Positions 25,094 to 28,442 of a stretch of 28,442 bases of DNA are shown piece after piece. Numbering within the stretch: the first letter of the stretch is position 1; every line of letters begins with the position of its first letter. This DNA is from Didymodactylos carnosus (Eukaryota > Rotifera > Eurotatoria > Philodinida > Philodinidae): positions 1-28,442 of the forward strand of contig CAJNOQ010001799.1 in assembly GCA_905250885.1 (NCBI GenBank). Direction: 5' to 3'. Made by a program: the position numbers and the translations under genes. The notes beneath the pieces were generated by a model. The model made no database searches. It saw only the letters and a list, made by a program, of their open reading frames with translations, and was not told where the DNA came from.

Positions 25094-26345
25094 TATCGTA
25101 AGAATCGCTTAGCTTTTGACGTTTAATTCCAACTCGACATATTTCAGGTGCATAAGCGAAGTGCGTTGGAAGAAGAAAGAGATACCCTATCTAGGTCCAT
25201 TAAACCCGCAGGATCTGATAAATTTTGCGAGATCCGTACCGAAAATCATCGGAAACCTGGTCTTCAGACTTGGACAGTTCCCGCACATTTCATATCAAAT
25301 CTGACGTCGAAAATTAACCGGAATCGACGTTCCTGCTGCATTTTTTCTTGTATTTCCGTATGTTTTAACCACAGGTACCGGATTCATCCTCTTTCATAGA
25401 TTTCTTTTTTTGCCAGCTATCCGTTCGTTTCACTTTAAACTGTTGTATTTATTGAAATAGATCGATAAAAAATATAGAAATATTTTAAACAAGAGAACAA
25501 TCCTTTTTTAAAAAGCAACAACACGATTTGATCACAGATAACCACATACTTAATGCTTACAACAGTGCCTTTTACATAAGTTGAAGAGTAACTACGAACG
25601 TTGTTCTGTTAAGAATCCCTCAAAAATCGATATTTTGATAAAAAACCGAAACTGAGTTTCTTGTTTAGCTGGAAACGCTGAATTTCCTCTTTCAGAATCT
25701 TGTTGTTTTCCACAAAAAAAGTTAGTTTCTCATGGATTTTTGAGAGGTTTTCTGTCAGCCTTCTCACTATTTAGCAGGTTTTTAGTATTTTTTCGTTAGT
25801 TACTGAGAATGAAAATACCGCCATTTTACAGATTTTAAAACCTAAAATCTAATCGAATTAATTATATATGAACAGAAAGAGCTTTTTTCTGCTTCATAAA
25901 TATGTATTACATTCCTAGATTAAATCTTAGATCTACTACTACGATCATCTTCAAACTTGTTTAATGTTTTTCTCGGAACATGGTTTTGGCGCAGTAAACT
26001 TGCTACTTCTCCTAGACAGTTTATCGTACGATCTTCATTTTTTTTTTGAAGTTAAGGTATTTGTCTAAAAGTTGCTCGTGACGATTCTTGAATTAGGTTT
26101 CTTGAGTAAAAGATTAGGTACAGAAAATGATACTACTGGCATACTAATATGTTTCTGACAGAAAAAAGTCAGTTGTAAAGGGCAAGGGATGTCTGGCTCA
26201 GACACATACGCTCTTGCAAAAATTGAAAACCAATACTTAAGTTCAACATTTCGAGACTTGCTTTATATGGATATATTTTTAAGAAGCTTGCTCATTCTGA
26301 AGTGCAGAAAATTCTCTATCTTCCTATATGTAACTTGGATGAAGT
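25094..26345. other. No supported gene
   Basis: Only short frames without recognisable motifs. The part 25145-25340 is less AT-rich and has overlapping open frames of 62 and 83 codons, possibly a decayed coding or mobile-element piece, but no family could be assigned. Confidence 0.4.
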
Positions 26346-26530
26346 ACATGGTCGTCCGCGTGACAGGTTGATTTTGATCGCCCACACTCAAAGAAAATAT
26401 CAAAAGGCATCTCTCAGACCAATAAAACCAGCGAGGTCTATCCACATCTGAAGGTTTAAGATATAAAGTCTCACCTGTCATCTATACCACCTATGACCTT
26501 CAGATGTGGATAGATCCCGCTGGTTTTATT
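26346..26530. repeat. Partial second copy of the long fold-back element, opposite orientation
   Basis: It contains the centre of the 24341-25093 element (both arm tips and the whole 40-bp spacer) as the reverse complement. The left boundary is at CATGGTCGTCC and it stops inside the second arm at GCTGGTTTTATT. It resembles the right arm of the first copy more than its left arm, for example GCGTGACAGGTTGATTTTGA. It is truncated at both ends. Confidence 0.88.
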
Positions 26531-26727
26531 ACTACTAGTCGCCAATTGGGATTCGATAAATAGATGAACAATTTTTGCCGAAAGAGCTTCGTGGACCCTA
26601 GAAATTAGTTTAACCTTTTTTCAAGTATCAGATACCTAGTAGAATTTCTTCTTAATTTTATTCACACAAAAATATTAACTTATGACTTGCACATAATATG
26701 ACTGATCCATGTATACCGTATCATCTT

Positions 26728-27056
26728 CGAATTTCCAACTATCTTGAAAATTGCTATTGATTTTCAAGAAAACTGGAAAATCCATTTCGAATTTCAAGAA
26801 TCTTGAAAATTATTTATAGAAAATCGATCGATTTTCTAGAATATTAGAAAATCAAACTCGAATTTCCAGTACTTATAAAATCGACGTGGAATTTCGATAT
26901 TTTTGGAAATTCTATGGCGATTTTCTGAATAAAACGAAAAGTCAATTTATAGAAAATCGCAAATTTCTAAAAAGTCAGAAAATCTACGAGTATTTTACAA
27001 ATATCAGAAAAAGTTCCACGATTTTTCAGATCGATTTTCTATAAACTAGAAACTAA
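26728..27056. repeat. Cluster of GAAAATCGATTTTC-like words
   Basis: About 330 bases are filled with variants of GAAAATCGA, GATTTTCTAGAA, GAATTTC and TCTTGAAAAT in both orientations, some forming short palindromes such as AAAATCGATCGATTTT. No terminal inverted repeat or duplication was found. It resembles the other word clusters in this window, but with its own word. Confidence 0.6.
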
Positions 27057-27066
27057 TTCCAAATTA

Positions 27067-27262
27067 CAGTGTATAGCGAGTCGCTGCGCGACGTCGCAAT
27101 CCACGCGCGAGCGCTTGAGAAAAATTGTCGTGTCGCGAACACGAGTTACACAGTTTTTGAAAAATAAGAGTTCATTGCGATCGCGTCGCGACAATAGCGA
27201 CTTTTTAACGATTGCGGCGTGAGTTGAGTGAACGTAACGCGATCGCGTCGCGAATGAAGCAA
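27067..27262. repeat. CpG-rich cluster of CGCGTCGCGA words
   Basis: GATCGCGTCGCGA occurs twice exactly (near 27180 and 27241), with several relatives such as GTCGCTGCGCGACGTCGC and GTGTCGCGAACAC. The block is strikingly CpG-rich in AT-rich flanks. It starts CAGTGTATAGCGAGTCGC, which could be a hAT-like terminus, but no matching second end is seen. Confidence 0.6.
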
Positions 27263-27444
27263 GAAAGTCAACTTGGGTACGAAAAATTAACGTGTACTTT
27301 CAGTCAAGAGCTCGAGTCATTTGAAATGAGCGTTACTTGTTTACAAGTAGTCAATTATCTTTTAGAATAGATCGATTTGGAATTATCTATGTTGATTGAT
27401 GTCAAACCTTTTACATAATTCTCTGCTAATATATTAGAGAAGTG

Positions 27445-27655
27445 AATACAGTGTTTTCAATTACTAGCCAGTTCCGAAGTATGTACCCTAGTGAATGTAC
27501 TTAAAGCTAAGCAAACGAAAAGTGCTTGGCACAAGTAATGAAGCCAGTTGCTGGTGGTTTTTCACAAGTAATTTTACTTGTAAGTACTTATCCAAGCACT
27601 TGGCTGACCCATTTCAAGGAAATTTACTTGAAAACCTTCAGCAAGGTGCTTGTTC
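27445..27655. repeat. Cluster of CAAGTA / AAGTACTT / CAAGCACTTGG words
   Basis: Variants of AAGTACTTG and its complement recur in both orientations (CAAGTAATTTTACTTG, AAGTACTTATCCAAGCACTT). It may be related to the AAGTAC-rich end at 1-146. The open frame of 63 codons across it is an artefact of the repeats. Confidence 0.5.
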
Positions 27656-27670
27656 CATTTATTTTTATTT

Positions 27671-28343
27671 ATGCAATACGGACTAGCTCTGTATAGCAGT
27701 ACTACTCAAGCGAATATTAAAAGATTAGAGAAACTACAGACTAAAGCTCTTCTGCTTATCTAGGGAGCTTGCCGTGGCACAAACATACTGAAACTACAAG
27801 TAGAACTTGGTATACCATCTGTGAGACAGCTCATAAAGTACAGCAAATTGTTATTTATTTACAAAATCGTGCATAACATGACTAGAGCTGTGCGCCGAAC
27901 GGAAAATTGGCGGCGGTGTGTAACAGAAGTTTTTCGATCAGCGGCGGCTGCGGAACCTCATTAAAAGATTTTCCGCCTTCGGCGGCGGCGGCGGCTAAAA
28001 GATTATTTAAAGCTTTCCATCGTCAGCGGAGGGGCCAATCACAATCAAATTTGAGTACAAAACACTTTACATTAAGTCAAGATCCTTGTCAGTTTCATTA
28101 AACAACTTTTATTTTATTAACTCACTCATCGGGGGCGGCGCCGAAGTGTTCAAAAAAAACAGACGCCGAAAACCTTAGTTATTCAGCGACAGCGGCGCGG
28201 CGCACAGGTCTAAACATGACTCCTACTTATCTCAGAAATCTTATCGCTTTAAAACAGGATATCAACACTCGCAAGACGCGACAATTTAAACCTTTAAACA
28301 TACATCGTGCCATGAGTCATACCAACCACCCAAAAAAACTCGA
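27671..28343 (+). pseudogene. Non-LTR retrotransposon (LINE) reverse-transcriptase C-terminal fragment, interrupted
   Basis: Two segments, 27671-27882 and 28213-28343, read in one frame once the inserted element and one target-site copy are set aside. They give the C-terminal region of a LINE reverse transcriptase: YGLALYSSTTQANIKRLEKL, then LQTKALLLI, ELGIPSVRQLIKYSKLLFIY and KIVHNMT followed by PTYLRNLI. This is the typical layout after the thumb domain in Jockey/CR1-like elements. A TAG at 27761-27763 stands where a residue is expected in the LLI-GACRG segment. The upstream catalytic domains are absent. It is therefore a dead fragment. The clade cannot be fixed. Confidence 0.75.
27883..28212. 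mobile_element. hAT-type MITE (330 bp) inserted in the LINE fragment
   Basis: Terminal inverted repeats TAGAGCTGTGCGCCG (27883-27897) and, as reverse complement of the right end, TAGACCTGTGCGCCG. The flanking direct repeats are AACATGAC at 27875-27882 and 28213-28220, exactly 8 bp. The interior is rich in GGCGGC words in both orientations. The 8-bp duplication plus the TAGAGCTG.GC terminus identifies the hAT superfamily. Removing the element with one duplication copy restores the LINE reading frame, which confirms the insertion. No transposase is encoded; the 64-codon frame inside comes from the GC-rich repeats. Confidence 0.93.
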
Positions 28344-28442
28344 TCTGCAAAAATCTTTGCAGATTCTGCAAAGATTCTGTAATCTGCAGTTTTTCTGCAA
28401 TGCAGATGTGCCAAGATTTGGCCAAAGATCTGATGCAGATCT
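28344..28442. repeat. Cluster of AATCTGCAGATT-like words at the window end
   Basis: Variants of TCTGCAAAGATT, TTTGCAGATTCTGC and AATCTGCAG in both orientations replace the LINE coding sequence after LINE position 28343. It runs off the window end. It probably represents another inserted element of the same general style, but no terminus is visible. Confidence 0.5.

Noticed and set aside
27907..28101. Ala-rich 64-codon frame
   Set aside because: It comes from the GGCGGC repeats inside the hAT-type MITE and has no start or domain that would support a gene.

Overview
The window looks like nuclear DNA of a small, compact-genome invertebrate. The sequence is AT-rich, its genes are split by many introns of mostly 50-70 bp with GT..AG ends, and it carries animal-type genes (kinesin-1 heavy chain, SGT1, an ADAMTS-like metalloprotease) beside many small mobile-element remnants. 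A bdelloid rotifer would fit (short introns, Penelope-like elements, hAT relics), but that is an inference from style and not proven by a marker.

Layout. Positions 1-1669 hold a broken Penelope-like retroelement (PLE): a minus-strand 5' part with the start of the reverse transcriptase, interrupted at about 147 by a hAT-like end, facing a plus-strand GIY-YIG endonuclease tail. Positions 1670-3800 show no gene. A complete kinesin-1 heavy chain gene (21 exons, 970 aa) occupies 3802-7948 and is followed by a long T-rich, probably untranslated 3' region. Positions 9260-14640 are gene-free but rich in small elements: a hAT-like end, a GGTACC-word cluster, two fold-back repeats, a hAT-type MITE with a perfect 8-bp target-site duplication, and a 31-35 bp minisatellite with inverted copies. 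An SGT1 co-chaperone lacking the TPR domain is at 14838-15888. A small secreted ADAMTS-like zinc metalloprotease with a hydrophobic C-terminal tail is at 16777-18679. After a gene-free stretch holding a perfect 107-bp-arm palindrome (20769-21002), a 487-aa protein framed by one EF-hand near each end, with Gly/Ser/Tyr-rich and Pro-rich segments, is encoded at 21581-23626. From 24341 to the end the DNA is repeat-dominated: a long fold-back element and a partial second copy, several word-cluster repeats, and a LINE reverse-transcriptase remnant into which a 330-bp hAT-type MITE has inserted (8-bp duplication AACATGAC).

The four host genes all lie on the plus strand, have separate intron structures and show no operon-like coupling. 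Their products act in different processes: microtubule transport, HSP90 co-chaperone work, extracellular proteolysis and probably a calcium-binding structural role. The most unusual signals are the EF-hand/Pro-rich protein, the IAK-to-IVK change in the kinesin tail, the prodomain-less protease, and a recurring type of repeat in which each element is filled with its own short word in both orientations. At least three of these clusters have hAT-like ends, and one has a full hAT signature. All coordinates of spliced genes were worked out by eye from frame, splice consensus and family conservation.
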